From contig JAUTXW010004472.1 in NCBI GenBank assembly GCA_030620095.1, positions 1-64,000 of the forward strand: a stretch of 64,000 bases of DNA, written 5' to 3'. Origin of the DNA: Kuschelorhynchus macadamiae. Its lineage: Eukaryota > Arthropoda > Insecta > Coleoptera > Curculionidae. Made by a program: the position numbers and the translations under genes. Shown piece after piece: positions 1 to 10,986 of the stretch (within the stretch, counting starts at the first letter, position 1; the number at the start of each line of letters is the position of its first letter). A model generated the notes under the pieces. That model had not been told where the DNA came from and did no database searches. It saw nothing but the letters and a program-made list of their open reading frames with translations.

Positions 1-33
1 TCTAAATTTACGTATTAATACCAAATCAGTAAT

Positions 34-518
34 TGATGTAGGAAATATGAAAATTGATATGGCGGACAGTATTGGGTAACTTTTAAACAATAAAACGTTG
101 ATAATTAGCAAAATTAATTAATTGATGAAAGGAAACACAATCGCTTACCTATCACAGTATAGCTCTTAACATTAGGGGATGGGTTACTCAGTTCGCCCTA
201 GAAGACCATCACACTACATCAATCTGCTAATTCTCTCCAATTTTCTCGGGAAACCGATCTGAAAATACGCGTCGGCCGACGAAATGAACGAGTTCCGTTG
301 TCACATGTGGTTAGTGCAGTACTGATTTTTAAAATGTATCTTGACCTGCGCCGGGTGAGCCAGGAAGTTTCTTCCGTATTCTTGACGGAATCACAGGGTT
401 GCGATTGTGTATTTGAATACGAAATAAAATAATATCGAAAAGATTTAAAATTAATTATTAATTGATTTGTTTTTGAAATTAATGAACAAAAGCAAAAATA
501 AACAGAGTTACACAAACA
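34..518 (-). repeat. BEL/Pao 3' LTR
   Basis: It aligns over its whole length with 6498-6984 (same start TGATGTAGG, same end GAGTTACACAAACA). It is flanked on the outside by GTAAT. Because the coding strand is minus, this is the 3' LTR. Confidence 0.92.
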
Positions 519-736
519 TTCACCCCACCAAAACGAATGTTTTTAAACTTAGAATAAGAAAAAAAAATTAAACTTAATTTCAAAAGTAAATAATATTAAA
601 GAAGAAAAAAAAAATAAAAAAATTAGTTGCCTGGTAACGGGCATATCTTGAGAACGGGCCTGTGTAAAGTTCCGCGAGCCGTCTTCAGTGTTACCACGCG
701 AGCTACATTGTCTTGTCCAGGGTGCATTTAATTACC

Positions 737-925
737 CTACCTAACTCCCAGTGAAGAGAGTGGTTTGTTCATTTTTAATGAGAACAAGAGCGCCTTGATT
801 AACTGGAGGCGACGGCACTGTCCATTTGGATCTTTCCTGAAGGGAATGAATATATTCGGTGGACCACCGTTTCCAGAAATCACCTGGATTCGCTGAATTA
901 ATTGCCAACGATTTAACCGGTTCAC
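737..925 (-). pseudogene. BEL/Pao integrase C-terminal tail remnant
   Basis: It starts NRWQLIQRIQ and continues to KDPNGQ, which matches the usual order of the C-terminal domain of Pao-type integrases (RWQ..Q.....FW.RW..EY). Internal residues are scrambled by small indels. It lies between the core and the 3' LTR. Confidence 0.7.
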
Positions 926-1137
926 AGTTTAAATGATTGAGATCAGGTCTGGAATAGAGCTGTTTAAAGGCTCGAGAACTAAAAATGACCAGGGGTCAAA
1001 GGCTGAAGGTCGTTTGGATCTTCGCTCATAGCACATAGTGGCCTTGAATTTAGTACCGCTTCTATTTGCGTTAAAATAGTATAAAACTCTTCGAAAGAAA
1101 AAAGCTTTGGGTTCCTAAAACACGGTAAAAATGACTT

Positions 1138-1347
1138 TTAAATGACGGACAATCTCGCTTCGGCAAGTCCATTAAAGCTTGGAGCACCAGGGGGGTTAAA
1201 ATTCCAAGTGATAGATAGGGCTTGAGCAGCCTTTTGCGCCAAATCAAGAAGCATATTATAGGCTCCTTTTTTAAAGTTTGTGCCTTGATCACTTGTTAAA
1301 GTTATGCAATTGCCTCGTCTGGCAACGAAGCGCCTGAACGCAGCCAA
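1138..1347 (-). pseudogene. BEL/Pao integrase core, displaced frame
   Basis: In this frame the core domain resumes with AAFRRFVARRGNCITLTSDQ, carrying the second catalytic aspartate (TSDQGTNF), then FNPPGAPSFNGLAEA, which holds the glutamate region of the D,D-35-E site. Together with the frame break near 1370-1390 this shows the integrase is split over at least three frames. Confidence 0.82.
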
Positions 1348-1377
1348 AAAGATTCGGCGCTGAGATCGGAAGTGGCT

Positions 1378-2106
1378 CTAGGTGTATTGCCTAGTAGTTG
1401 TACAAACAAATACACAGACGTAACCCTTATAAGTTTTAGCACCCCTATGTTTAGTCATTAAAAGAGAAAAGGGACCAAGTAAAACCACACAGACAGAAGA
1501 AAATGCTTTGATTTCAGAAACCCTGGAGAGCAGGCAAATCGACATAAAGGGATTGTATGACTTGGGTTTACATCGGAAACATTTAATGCACTTTGAAAGG
1601 CATTTATAGCTGGCACTCCGAGGCGAAAGGATCCAAAATTGTTGAAGTAATAAATATTGCATCGTTTTAAGCCCAGGATGCAGATATGTGTTATGAGTAA
1701 ATTCAATTATTAACTCAGTAAGCCTATGGGACTTAGGCAGTAAAATTGGATGTTTGACATCATATGAAAATTGAGATTTTCTGAGTCTACCACCAACTCT
1801 TAGTAAACCATCAGCGTCGATAAAAAAAGGAGCAAGTTTTCTAAAATGTTTAGGTAGCAAGGAATTTTGCTTTATTTTTAAAATAATATCTGAAAACGTC
1901 TCTTGTTGGACGTGCTTTACGATAACTTTAAGTGAAGAGCCAATTTCACGAGAACTTAAAATACCGTGAAGGTTTGACTTTAATTTTATATTTGAAATAA
2001 AACGAAGAATATAAGCAACTATCCTTAGAATTTTCAGCCAACTAGAAAATTTCTCTAACAAAAAGAAGAATAAAATTTGGGAAGAAATAATGTTGGATAA
2101 AACCAC
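1378..2106 (-). pseudogene. BEL/Pao integrase, zinc-binding part and start of core
   Basis: This continues the polyprotein in a different frame from 2129-5809. It contains the linker GLLRVGGRLRKS, then the histidine/cysteine zinc-binding region (HPILLPKSHRLTELIIEFTH, ending in CxxCxxCK-type residues CIKCFRCKP). It then enters the catalytic core with SEIKAFSSV. The first catalytic aspartate is lost: the expected VDFAGPF reads VVLLGPF. The frame runs off into unrelated residues at about 1390, where another frameshift sits. Confidence 0.85.
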
Positions 2107-2128
2107 AGTGTTTTCTTCCTTAGATACG

Positions 2129-5100
2129 TCAGGATCGGTTGGGGAAAAAATTAGGTTGTGTTGGCCAGAAATCCTTTGCTTGTGAAAGAAACTCGGGACC
2201 AGACCACCATATTTTTGTATCTAAAAGTTGCGCAGGGGTAAGACCGCGACTGGCACAATCAGCAGGATTCAACGCTGATGGGACGAAATGCCAAGAAGAA
2301 ACGGGTATGAGCTCTTGAATATGGTTAACCCTATTAGCTACAAAGGTTTTCCACTTGTGCGGGGAAGAAGACAACCAAGTAAGTGTGACCATAGAATCTG
2401 ACCACAAGTATAGATCGTCAAAAGTAATAAGATCAGCAAAACTTTCCTTAATGAAAATAGCTAGATCAACTAACAAAATGGCGGCCATGAGTTCTAGCCT
2501 AGCAATAGACTGAGTTTTTAATGGCGCTACTCGACATTTCGAGCAAACAGGGAAGGTTTTTACTGTTCCAGATGTTTCCTCCACACGAAAATAGCAAACA
2601 GCGGCATATCCGTTTTGTGACGCATCGCCAAAACCGTGTAATTCAATTCGAGATATTAACGTAGACCCGACGTACCGAGGAATTTTTATAATACCAAGTT
2701 GAGGCATTTCGGCTTTAAAGGTATCCCAAATATCTGAAATAGCCTTAGACGGGGGTTCATCCCAGGAAACTTTAGATTCCCATAAACGCTGCAAAAGAAG
2801 TTTGGCAAGTAGAAGGCAAGGAGCAATAAATCCAAGGGGATCGAAGATTCGACTAATCTCCGATAACATATTTCTTTTTGTACAAGGACGGTCGACAGGG
2901 GTGTAAGTATATGAAAAAGCATCTGAATTAGTATTCCATTTGAGACCAAGTACCTTAATAAATGATGGTTCCTCCTTATCAAAAGTACAAGAACTTTGAA
3001 CATCAGAAGATGGAATAGAAGCCAAGAGAGAAGGGTGATTACTTGCCCATTTGCTCATTTCGAAACCTCCCCTTTTCATAACCTCAATGACGTCAGATTG
3101 AAGTGCCAAAGCTGACTCCAAACAATCACTTCCTAGTAGTCCATCATCAATATAGAATTGACTGCGAATAGCCTGAGCAGCCTTAGGGAAAGAAGCTTCT
3201 TCCTGCGCCGCAAGTTCTTTTAAAGTCCTTAAGGCCAAGTATGGGGAAGAATTAATTCCATAAACCACAGTACGTAAGAAATATTCCTGAAGAGGATCGC
3301 TCGGTTTGAAACGCCATAAAATTCGTTGATAGGTCCAAAACTCAGGATGAACAGAAATTTGTCTGTACATTTGCTTTATGTCACAAACAAAGACGTAGGC
3401 GAAAAATCGAAATTTTAAAAGAAGCGTAGAAATATCCTGTTGTAATTTAGGACCTACAAGAAGAGTGTCATTAAGACTAACACCGTTAATGTCACGCAAG
3501 CTTGCGTCGAATACAACTCTAATTTTAGAGTCAAATGCCTCTTGTTTGAAGACAGCATGGTGGGCGATATAGTAACCCGATAAAGATCTATAATCGTCTT
3601 GGGGAACCAAAGACATATGACCTTTATCTAAGTAATCTTGCATAAACTTTACATATTTTGTATGCAAGTCGGGGTTTTTGCAAAAACGATTTTCAAGCAT
3701 GCCGAAGCGGCGATAAGCTTGAGAGTAAGTGTCAATAAATTTAGGCTTTGATTGACGAAATGGTAATGGTACCGAAAATCGTCCCGAAGTATCCCTAAAC
3801 GTCAGAGTTTTATAAATTTCCTCACATTGTTTTTCTTCAGGGGAGAAAAACGATTGTTTAGGAAGATGCTCAATTTCCCAAAATTTACGTAATACAATAT
3901 CAATATTATCCTCTACTGAGATGTAGCAACTCAAAAGAGAGGTTGAAGCTTCGCAAGAAACATTGGTTTTTCCCTGCAACACATAACCAAAGATGGTCTC
4001 CAAAGCAACAGGCTGATCAGGACTCCCAATAATACGACCAGATCTTAATACAAGAGGTACGAGTTCAGCACCAATAAGCATGTCGATAGGACCCGGCGTG
4101 TGAAAATTATTATCAGCAAGCGTCAAGTATTTAATGTGTTCAAGTTGATCAGGATTAATATGAATCTTAGGCTGGTTAGAACAAACCTTTGGTATGATAA
4201 TAGCTTCACACGAAAGTAAGGGATTTGGTTCACCATGAGGTTTTATTATACACTGTGTAGAACCATTTTTAGTGCAAGTAGACATTCCATTTAAACCTTC
4301 AACGGGGACAGAAAAACTTTTACGTTTAAGACCAAGTCGGCGTACGCAAGACTCAGAAATAAAATTTGCCATGGACCCGGTATCCAGAAGTATCCGAATT
4401 TTCTGAAAATTACCTCGAATATCTTTGATGTCTACTTCACACGTAGACAAAAGAATAGTTTGTTGAGAGGCAGAAAAATGGTTCGCAATACAATGAGTAT
4501 TAGTAATTGGCTCGGTAGAATTAATAATGGGGTCAGAACTAGAAATGTGGGGCATAGAAGTTCCTTGAAAAGTATCCCTATGAGAGGGCTGTCCTTGGAC
4601 TGAAGGTATTGTAGAAGACGTTTTACCAAAGTGCAAAGTGGTATGGTGTGGCGATTTGCACACCCTGCATTTGTGAGAAGACCCGCAATTTTTAAGAGAA
4701 TGAGGAGATACTAAACAGTTGACGCATAATTTGTGCTGTTTGACAAATGAAAACCTGTCATGCGGCGATTTCGCCAAAAAAGCAGGGCACTTATATAATG
4801 CGTGAGAAGTCGAGCATAAAAAACATTTTTTGTTACTCCTATTATCAACATCGGGGTCAAGCATTAAATTGAGAAACGATTTTTTATTACCTTTTGGGAT
4901 TTCCGCACTTTTCAAAGAATAATTAACCGACTCCAAGGCTAAACACTGTTTTTCCAAAAATGAAATTAATTGCCTAAAGGTCGGCAGGGTTTGATTAAAA
5001 CCATGTTCGAGCTCAAAGTCAGTTCTAGTTTTTGAATCCAATTTATTTATCAACAGATTAAACAATAAAAAACACCAATGTTCGACTGGGAAATTTAAGG

Positions 5101-5809
5101 CTCTAAAAGCAGCTATGTTCTCAGAAAAAATATTTAAAATTTGTCTAAGTTCCTTTGCGGAAGCTTTTTGAACAGACGGAGCATGAAAAAGCTCATTATA
5201 ATATTGTGTAGCTAGAATACGTTTATTTTGATAACGTTTTATCAGCATATCGTAGGCTACAGAATAGTTAAGTTCTGTAAGGGGGATGCCCTTAACTAAA
5301 CTTAAGGGTTCCTTGTCTAATGACGTCAGCAAGTATTGAAATTTTTCAATGTTCGATAAGTCAGTATTATCATGAATAAGACTGTTATATAAGTCAAAAA
5401 AACTAGGCCAATTTTTATAATTGCCATCAAAAATAGGCAAATTGAGCTTGGGAAGCTTTATTTTTGTGGGAGCAGCGAAAGTGGAATTAGCTGAGGTATT
5501 AGCAGATAGAGATGCTTGACTACTTAAGAGAAAATCATGTTTTAAAGATTTTATGCCATAATAAGCTTTGTCTGCAGCACGCCTCATTTCATCATATTTT
5601 GCGAAATCATTGTCGTCAATTAAAGATATGACAGTATTATGAGCTGATTGAAATTCATTAAAAGTGCTGTCAACAGAATCTGCTCTGACTAAAAAATTAG
5701 ATTTTAAGGAGTCATCAGAAACGGCTTGCAGCCCAATTTCGTGTGCCTCTTCCAACCGCTTGAGTGCGATGGTTCGTTTTAAATTAGCTTTTGTTAATTT
5801 ATCTGACAT
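2129..5809 (-). CDS. BEL/Pao Gag-Pol polyprotein (Gag, protease, RT, RNase H)
   Basis: A single 1226-residue frame. The N-terminal Gag-like part (about residues 1-310) precedes cysteine-histidine knuckles at about 325-395. The retroviral-type aspartic protease motif LLDTGSM is near residue 475. RT shows DIKQMYRQISVHPE and the catalytic FYIDDGLLG near residue 885 (YxDD box with I). The Pao-type segment beginning FDPLGFIAPCLLLAKLLL follows, then RNase H motifs (LWSDSMVTLTWL, ALNPADCASRG near 1180). The frame stops just before the integrase, next to a run of six T on the coding strand at about 2147-2152; the neighbouring frame continues the expected sequence, so a one-base slip is likely. The start is the first ATG after the 5' leader. 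Confidence 0.92.
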   Translation of the reverse strand: MSDKLTKANLKRTIALKRLEEAHEIGLQAVSDDSLKSNFLVRADSVDSTFNEFQSAHNTVISLIDDNDFAKYDEMRRAADKAYYGIKSLKHDFLLSSQASLSANTSANSTFAAPTKIKLPKLNLPIFDGNYKNWPSFFDLYNSLIHDNTDLSNIEKFQYLLTSLDKEPLSLVKGIPLTELNYSVAYDMLIKRYQNKRILATQYYNELFHAPSVQKASAKELRQILNIFSENIAAFRALNFPVEHWCFLLFNLLINKLDSKTRTDFELEHGFNQTLPTFRQLISFLEKQCLALESVNYSLKSAEIPKGNKKSFLNLMLDPDVDNRSNKKCFLCSTSHALYKCPAFLAKSPHDRFSFVKQHKLCVNCLVSPHSLKNCGSSHKCRVCKSPHHTTLHFGKTSSTIPSVQGQPSHRDTFQGTSMPHISSSDPIINSTEPITNTHCIANHFSASQQTILLSTCEVDIKDIRGNFQKIRILLDTGSMANFISESCVRRLGLKRKSFSVPVEGLNGMSTCTKNGSTQCIIKPHGEPNPLLSCEAIIIPKVCSNQPKIHINPDQLEHIKYLTLADNNFHTPGPIDMLIGAELVPLVLRSGRIIGSPDQPVALETIFGYVLQGKTNVSCEASTSLLSCYISVEDNIDIVLRKFWEIEHLPKQSFFSPEEKQCEEIYKTLTFRDTSGRFSVPLPFRQSKPKFIDTYSQAYRRFGMLENRFCKNPDLHTKYVKFMQDYLDKGHMSLVPQDDYRSLSGYYIAHHAVFKQEAFDSKIRVVFDASLRDINGVSLNDTLLVGPKLQQDISTLLLKFRFFAYVFVCDIKQMYRQISVHPEFWTYQRILWRFKPSDPLQEYFLRTVVYGINSSPYLALRTLKELAAQEEASFPKAAQAIRSQFYIDDGLLGSDCLESALALQSDVIEVMKRGGFEMSKWASNHPSLLASIPSSDVQSSCTFDKEEPSFIKVLGLKWNTNSDAFSYTYTPVDRPCTKRNMLSEISRIFDPLGFIAPCLLLAKLLLQRLWESKVSWDEPPSKAISDIWDTFKAEMPQLGIIKIPRYVGSTLISRIELHGFGDASQNGYAAVCYFRVEETSGTVKTFPVCSKCRVAPLKTQSIARLELMAAILLVDLAIFIKESFADLITFDDLYLWSDSMVTLTWLSSSPHKWKTFVANRVNHIQELIPVSSWHFVPSALNPADCASRGLTPAQLLDTKIWWSGPEFLSQAKDFWPTQPNFFPNRS

Positions 5810-6497
5810 TTTGAAAGATGTTCAGTAGAACAAGAAAAAAATAAAAAATCAGAAAAGCGTTAAAAAATATCAAAATATATTTTATTTACTATTTCAATAA
5901 ATGCTGTTATTTTAACATATGCCTGCTGATGGTCAATATATAAGACAACAATTATACCTACACAAAATTGTATGCTATTTTATTTGTGATATAATACAAA
6001 CAAAATAAAAAATATCAGAAGTTGTGATGCCGCAAAACAAATATCAATAGTGCAAAGTTAGGCGAATGGTACTTGCCACATAAATATTATATGATGGCAA
6101 AGTAGAATAAATAAATTGTATTATTTATTGAAATAATTAAAGTTCGCAAAATATGCACATATGAGTATTTTGTTTATATTTAAAGAAGAACGAGAATAAG
6201 TTATTTCTGAATTTAAATGTATGAAAATACTTATTTATTAAATGTGGTACTGCGAGATTAAAAAAATAACAATAGACTGGCGCCGGGCGTCAGAGTGACG
6301 TCGCGACGGCGAATCGATGTGGAACGGAACGAATGTAGCTCGCCGGTTTGACGAAAGACGACAGGTTAGATATCCAAGCGTGCGCAATTAAAAATAAGAT
6401 CGGAATTAAGAAAATGGCTACCAACGAATCTTGTTTTAAAGCAATTTAAGTTATTAAATATTCAATTTGATCTCCATCCGGTGAAGAAGGCCCAAAA

Positions 6498-6984
6498 TGA
6501 TGTAGGAAATATGAAAATTCGATATATGGCGGACTGTATTGGGTAACTTTTAAAACAATAAAACGTTGATAATTAGCAAAATTAATTAATTGATGAAAGG
6601 AAACACAATCGCTTACCTATCACAGTAGAACCGAATAGTTTCAGTGGCTGGGTTACTCAGTTCGCCCTAGAAGACCATCACACTACATCAATCTTGCCAA
6701 TTTTCCAATTTTCTCGGGAAACCGATCCGAAAATACGCGTCGGCCGACGAAATGAACGAGTTCCGTTGTCACATGTGGTTAGTGCAGTACTGATTTTTAA
6801 AATGTATCTTGACCTGCGCTGCGTGAGCCAGGAAGTTTCTTCCGTATTCTTGACGAATCACAGGGTTGCGATTGTGTATTTGAATACGAAACAAAATAAT
6901 ATCGAAAAGATTTAAAATTAATTATTAATTGATTTGTTTTGAAATTAATGAACAAAAGCAAAATAAAACAGAGTTACACAAACA
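6498..6984 (-). repeat. BEL/Pao 5' LTR
   Basis: This is the partner of 34-518 and is followed by the GTAAT target duplication at 6985-6989. The promoter for the minus-strand element should lie here. The primer-binding site should start at about 6495 going down; a TGG lies three bases inside, but I could not assign it to a tRNA. Confidence 0.92.
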
Positions 6985-7679
6985 GTAATTGCATCTTAAA
7001 TTAAGAAATTGAGGAAATTGTATTTTTCATTTATTAATTATTTTTGGATTTTACGACACAAAATGTAGCAAATCAATAAAAAAATATACTAAATTACCTT
7101 CAAATTTTAATCTGTGGTCATTAAATCTCATTCCACTGTGAAGGTATCGTAAGAACCACACTAAAAAATATCTACTTTTATGGATGTTTCGGGGGTGTCT
7201 ACAGCCATTTTCAGCAAGCTGAAATTAATATATAAGTGCGAAAAAATTCCTGGGTTTAAAGTATTAAGCTAAAAAATTGTTTTTTTATAATTTTTGTGAA
7301 ACCATTCTACATATTTTGGTGAAACTTGGTATGCAACTTCTATGCATCAAGATGTATTTTCTTAATGTACACCAATTTTCTTTGTTACTACCAGTGGCAT
7401 TCATGCGGGATTTTAACTAAACATTTTTTAATAAAAATATGGTACGCCACTGCTCTATTTTAATTTTTAGAATCCTCATTCATTTCTGATTAAATTTGAT
7501 CTCTTCACTTTTTCTCGTCCGACGTTCGGATTTCGCTTCGGAGTGCTTGACTGTACCACTCCTGACAAATACATACACATATGTACATGTATAGAATTCA
7601 GAATTTAAAAAAAATAAAAAAAGAGTACATATCATATACATAATGTATTTAGAACAACGAAACCTAATTAATCTAAAAT

Positions 7680-8690
7680 CATAACAAATGTTGAATGTGA
7701 CTACCCTCTGAAAGTCTATATGCTTGCGCATTTTTCTATGTATTCGATAAACAATTCCTGGGAAATTCTGAATTACTGCACATGAATCAATGATGCGGTT
7801 TCTCAGGTCATATCTTGCACTGGAGTCTTGTACACCAAAGTTTTTAAATGACCTCACGTGGTAAAAATCTAATGGATTCATATCTGGTGATCGAGGTGGC
7901 AAAAATGTTGGCCTAAACAACGGCGTGCTAATAAACTGAAATGGGCAGGAGCCCCATCATGCATAAATCACATAGTTCTTCTGGATTAGGAGGTATATCG
8001 TCGAAAAAGTACCTCTCGAATAAAATGAGTGTGTATGTTTCTCCATTTAATCTCTGTGGTAAAAAATGTGAGCCAATTAATTGTTCTCCTAAGATTCAGA
8101 GAAAACTGTTATTGGTGATGAGCTTCAGTTAAGGCATGTGGATTTTCTTCTGCCCATATATGGTAATTGTGGTAGGTACTGATCACCTCTCTAGAAAAGT
8201 TAGCATCGTCTGTAAACAAGATCTGCACCAAAAATTCAAGATTTTGCTGAATCATTTCCAAAATTCATCGAAAAAATTCGAGATGTCTAGCAAAATCATG
8301 TGGTAATAGAGCCTGAACTTTTTGTACGTGATATGGATATAATAATTGATCCTTCAAAATAGCCTATACAGTCACATGATTGACATTTAACTGCGAAGCA
8401 ATTTTTCTAGCGCTGATGTTCTGTTCATCAATTAAATTCAGTACTGCTTCTTAAAATGCTGGAGTTCTAATATCGTATTGACGACCACAATCTTTCTTCT
8501 TTTTTTCAAAGGTTCCAGTTCCCTGTAGACGCTTATGAAGGCGTACAAACAATGTATAATGAGATGCCATCTTTTGAGGAGACATTTCAGCATCTGGATG
8601 CCTGTAATGAATTGCCATTAGCAAGACCCTAAATGAAATGCATGTCGGTCATTTCTGCATTGGAATAAGTAACCATTTTATGAAATGAAA
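7680..8690 (-). pseudogene. Mariner-like transposase, multiply broken
   Basis: Reading the minus strand from about 8680 down, successive frames give NAEMTDMHFI and MASHYTLFVRLHKRLQGTGT (N-terminal helix-turn-helix of the DUF4817-type insect transposases). LFTDDANFSREV follows (first catalytic D), then MHDGAPAHFS (second D), then PPRSPDMNPLDF (third acidic residue, here D, as in DDxD mariner-like enzymes). The first and last thirds are in different frames and stop codons occur throughout, so it is dead. Family placement is from these motifs only. Confidence 0.78.
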
Positions 8691-9244
8691 TCTTGACGAA
8701 ATGGATTGAAGTTGCACAAAAAAATACCACGTATTTTAAATAAGATGACAATATTTAACTGACATACGATTGAAAGGTGACACTACTCTACTACAGTGAA
8801 AAATTATTTCGAAAACATGTAATTTAAACTAATTCAAATAAATTAATACACGCTGATAAATAAAAAGAGTTATTGAATTATCGATATTTTTGATATTACT
8901 ATACAAACAGATGGTCGGAGGAGAAAAAGTGAAGAAACTAAATTTACTCGGAAATAAATGGGGAATTTAAAAATGATTTCAGATAAAGCAGTGACGCACC
9001 ATGTTTTCATTAAAAAATATTCAGTAAATATCCCGCACGAACGCCAGTGGTAGTAATAAAGAAAATCGGTGTAGATCAAAAAGTGGTTTCACAAAAATTA
9101 TAAAAAAAATTTTTTTGCTTTAAACTTTACCACCCCGTATCTGAAAAGTTATGAGGTTAGGAATGTTCATATGAAGTTTTCTTTCTTATAGCGAATCTAA
9201 GAATCACCTTTTGAAGTTTTTCGCACTTATTTATTAACACCCTG

Positions 9245-9403
9245 TATATCTTATTTTTTTATATCAGAAACTTAACCGGAATGGCAAATCTCTGACAGAA
9301 TGTCAATGTCGATCTAAAGGTGTTATTTTTAATTAATTAAATTGACATTCTGTCAGAGATTTGCCATTTCGGTTTAATTTCTGATATAAAAAATAAGGTA
9401 TAT
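9245..9403. repeat. Fold-back (hairpin) insertion
   Basis: Two arms of about 55 nt (TTTATATCAGAAACTTAACC... at 9257-9304, and its near-perfect reverse complement ending TTCTGATATAAA at about 9341-9390) are separated by a loop of about 35 nt. It interrupts the right inverted repeat of the surrounding transposon, so it was inserted later. No coding capacity; a miniature inverted-repeat element is the simplest reading. Confidence 0.82.
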
Positions 9404-9560
9404 ACTGCCCTTAGTTTTTTATTTTTTAGCATGCTGAAGACGGGGCAGACCGTCCCCCGAAACCTCCAATAAGTAGATATTTTTCAGTGTTCCTCGAGTA
9501 CCTTCACAGTGTACCCAGAACTAAAGACCTCAGATTAAAATTTGAAGGTAATTAAGTATA

Positions 9561-10139
9561 ATTTTCCATTCAATTTTAAATACCACTTTTGTTATATTAG
9601 ACACATTATACAACTCATCCATTTCTAGTGCAGTTTGGATGAGCCGTGGCTGCAGCAAGGCTCAGGTATACTGTGCTCATATCTAATTTCACAATTGCTC
9701 TCATAATTCAGTCCAAATTAGGCTCTACGTCACACGCTCCTACTTCAGGAAATAATACACAATTAACAAACGTACTGATGTAATTTATAGTTGACATTAC
9801 CGAAGCATTATTCAAGCGGAATTTTAGCGGAATTGTGGGAAATTAATCATGCTTAGGCAGTGACGGGTTTACCGAAATGTTTTAGGAAAATTCGTTATCG
9901 AAATCACTTTACGATATTTCATTTAGAAAAGAAAGGTTTTTAAAATATGTAGAATTTAAAAATATAAAGACCCCTAAAATGTTTTATTCAAATATAATTT
10001 TAACAGGTTTAAAACAACTTGGTTGAAGTCAATTTGACGAGTGCGACAATTTGGCCCTTTTCTTAGTTGAAAATTTGAAAGAAGATATGCATTTAAACAT
10101 GCTGGTAAATACAGTTCAGCTTCTCATTTTTGAAATACT
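9561..10139. other. Non-coding, no feature recognised
   Basis: AT-rich sequence without a supportable reading frame. Part of it may belong to the element that carried the transposase remnant just downstream, but I found no matching ends. Confidence 0.5.
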
Positions 10140-10330
10140 GGAAGAGAATCCTCAGGCAATACATTGACACTGCTTACCCCGATCGTTGGATTGGTCGTCG
10201 AAGTCCAACCGAATGGCCAGCTACGTTGCCCGACTTAACACCCTTTGACATCTTTTTATCCCTACGTAATCCAGAATCCAGCTACTCTCTATTTTGGAAT
10301 TAGAGCATAGAATATCTGCTGAGTGTCACA
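10140..10330 (+). pseudogene. Mariner-like transposase fragment
   Basis: The plus strand reads RQYIDTAYPDRWIGRRSPTE and then WPATLPDLTPFDIFL, the well-conserved C-terminal block WIGRRGPIxWPxRSPDLTPxDFFLWG of the insect DDxD mariner-like transposases. Only this block survives. It is on the opposite strand to the 7.7-8.7 kb fossil and is a separate copy. Confidence 0.72.
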
Positions 10331-10986
10331 GTATTGATGTCCCCAAAGTTCAAAATTTCCAGTAGAAAATTAAGCCTTGCTTGCTTTTATTTTTTTTTAA
10401 ATTTCTATATGCTAAAGCTTGACACGCCGCCATTTCTTTGAGAATGCGTGTGACGTTCTAAAATTTTTACACAATGTTCTGCTTGATAAGATCTCTCAAT
10501 GATGAATCGCATGACCTTCATTTTTCTTTGCAGCATGGCGCCCATCCACCATTTTGAATACTGTAAATATGAAATTTACATACTAAAGTAGTATTTACAA
10601 AGCTGTTAAAGTGTGCCGAATTTCCATAACGCTTCAAATACTCTAAATGTCAGCTGTCAGATTTTTGGAATTGCATAAAAAATGTTGGAGCTATAAGCAT
10701 TGGTTTTATTTTGCTGATTAAGACTTGATTGTCAGCGTAACAAGGAAAAATTACGTTTAAAATAAAAACTGTCGAGATTTTCTTATCATAAAATAACTTT
10801 TTAGTACTATTTTTTAAAACAAAAAAATTTATATATATATGCTGGTCCGTGGTAAATAGAGTATCAAGTCCGGCGAAGATTTCGGATGTTCTCTTGGTAA
10901 TCACAAATGTCGGTTTTGCTCCTGTTGGTGACTCTGGTATTGTTTTGTGTATTAATTTTGGCACTAGTTGTACTCGTCTTTCAACT

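Larger units (their letters stand above)
34..6984 (-). mobile_element. BEL/Pao LTR retrotransposon, near full length
   Basis: Two near-identical LTRs (34-518 and 6498-6984) flank a minus-strand gag-pol. The LTRs end in TG..CA, and the element is bracketed by a 5-bp target duplication GTAAT (29-33 and 6985-6989), so both borders are exact. Just inside the 3' LTR (519-530, minus strand) is a purine-rich tract of the polypurine-tract type. Domain order is Gag with zinc knuckles, aspartic protease, reverse transcriptase, RNase H, integrase, as expected for BEL/Pao. The two LTRs differ only by scattered small changes, which suggests a fairly recent insertion, but the integrase part is frameshifted, so this copy is probably not autonomous. 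No separate env-like frame was seen. Confidence 0.93.
7087..9558 (-). mobile_element. Decayed mariner-like transposon with long terminal inverted repeats
   Basis: The first about 140 bp after 7085 (TATACTAAATTACCTTC...) return in reverse complement ending at 9560. The match goes on further inward (about 7265-7430 against about 8985-9120), so the inverted repeats are several hundred bp long, interrupted on the right by a fold-back insertion. TA lies at both outer edges (7085-7086, 9559-9560), the target site of the Tc1/mariner superfamily. The interior carries a minus-strand transposase fossil. Confidence 0.85.

Noticed and set aside
6694..6915. Plus-strand frame of 73 residues
   Set aside because: It lies wholly in the BEL/Pao LTR, and the other LTR breaks the frame.
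10650..10964. Minus-strand 104-residue frame (MPKLIHKTIPESPTGAKPTF)
   Set aside because: Borderline open frame without homology, splice context or neighbours; could be a fragment of the element bearing the candidate ribozyme, but nothing supports a gene.
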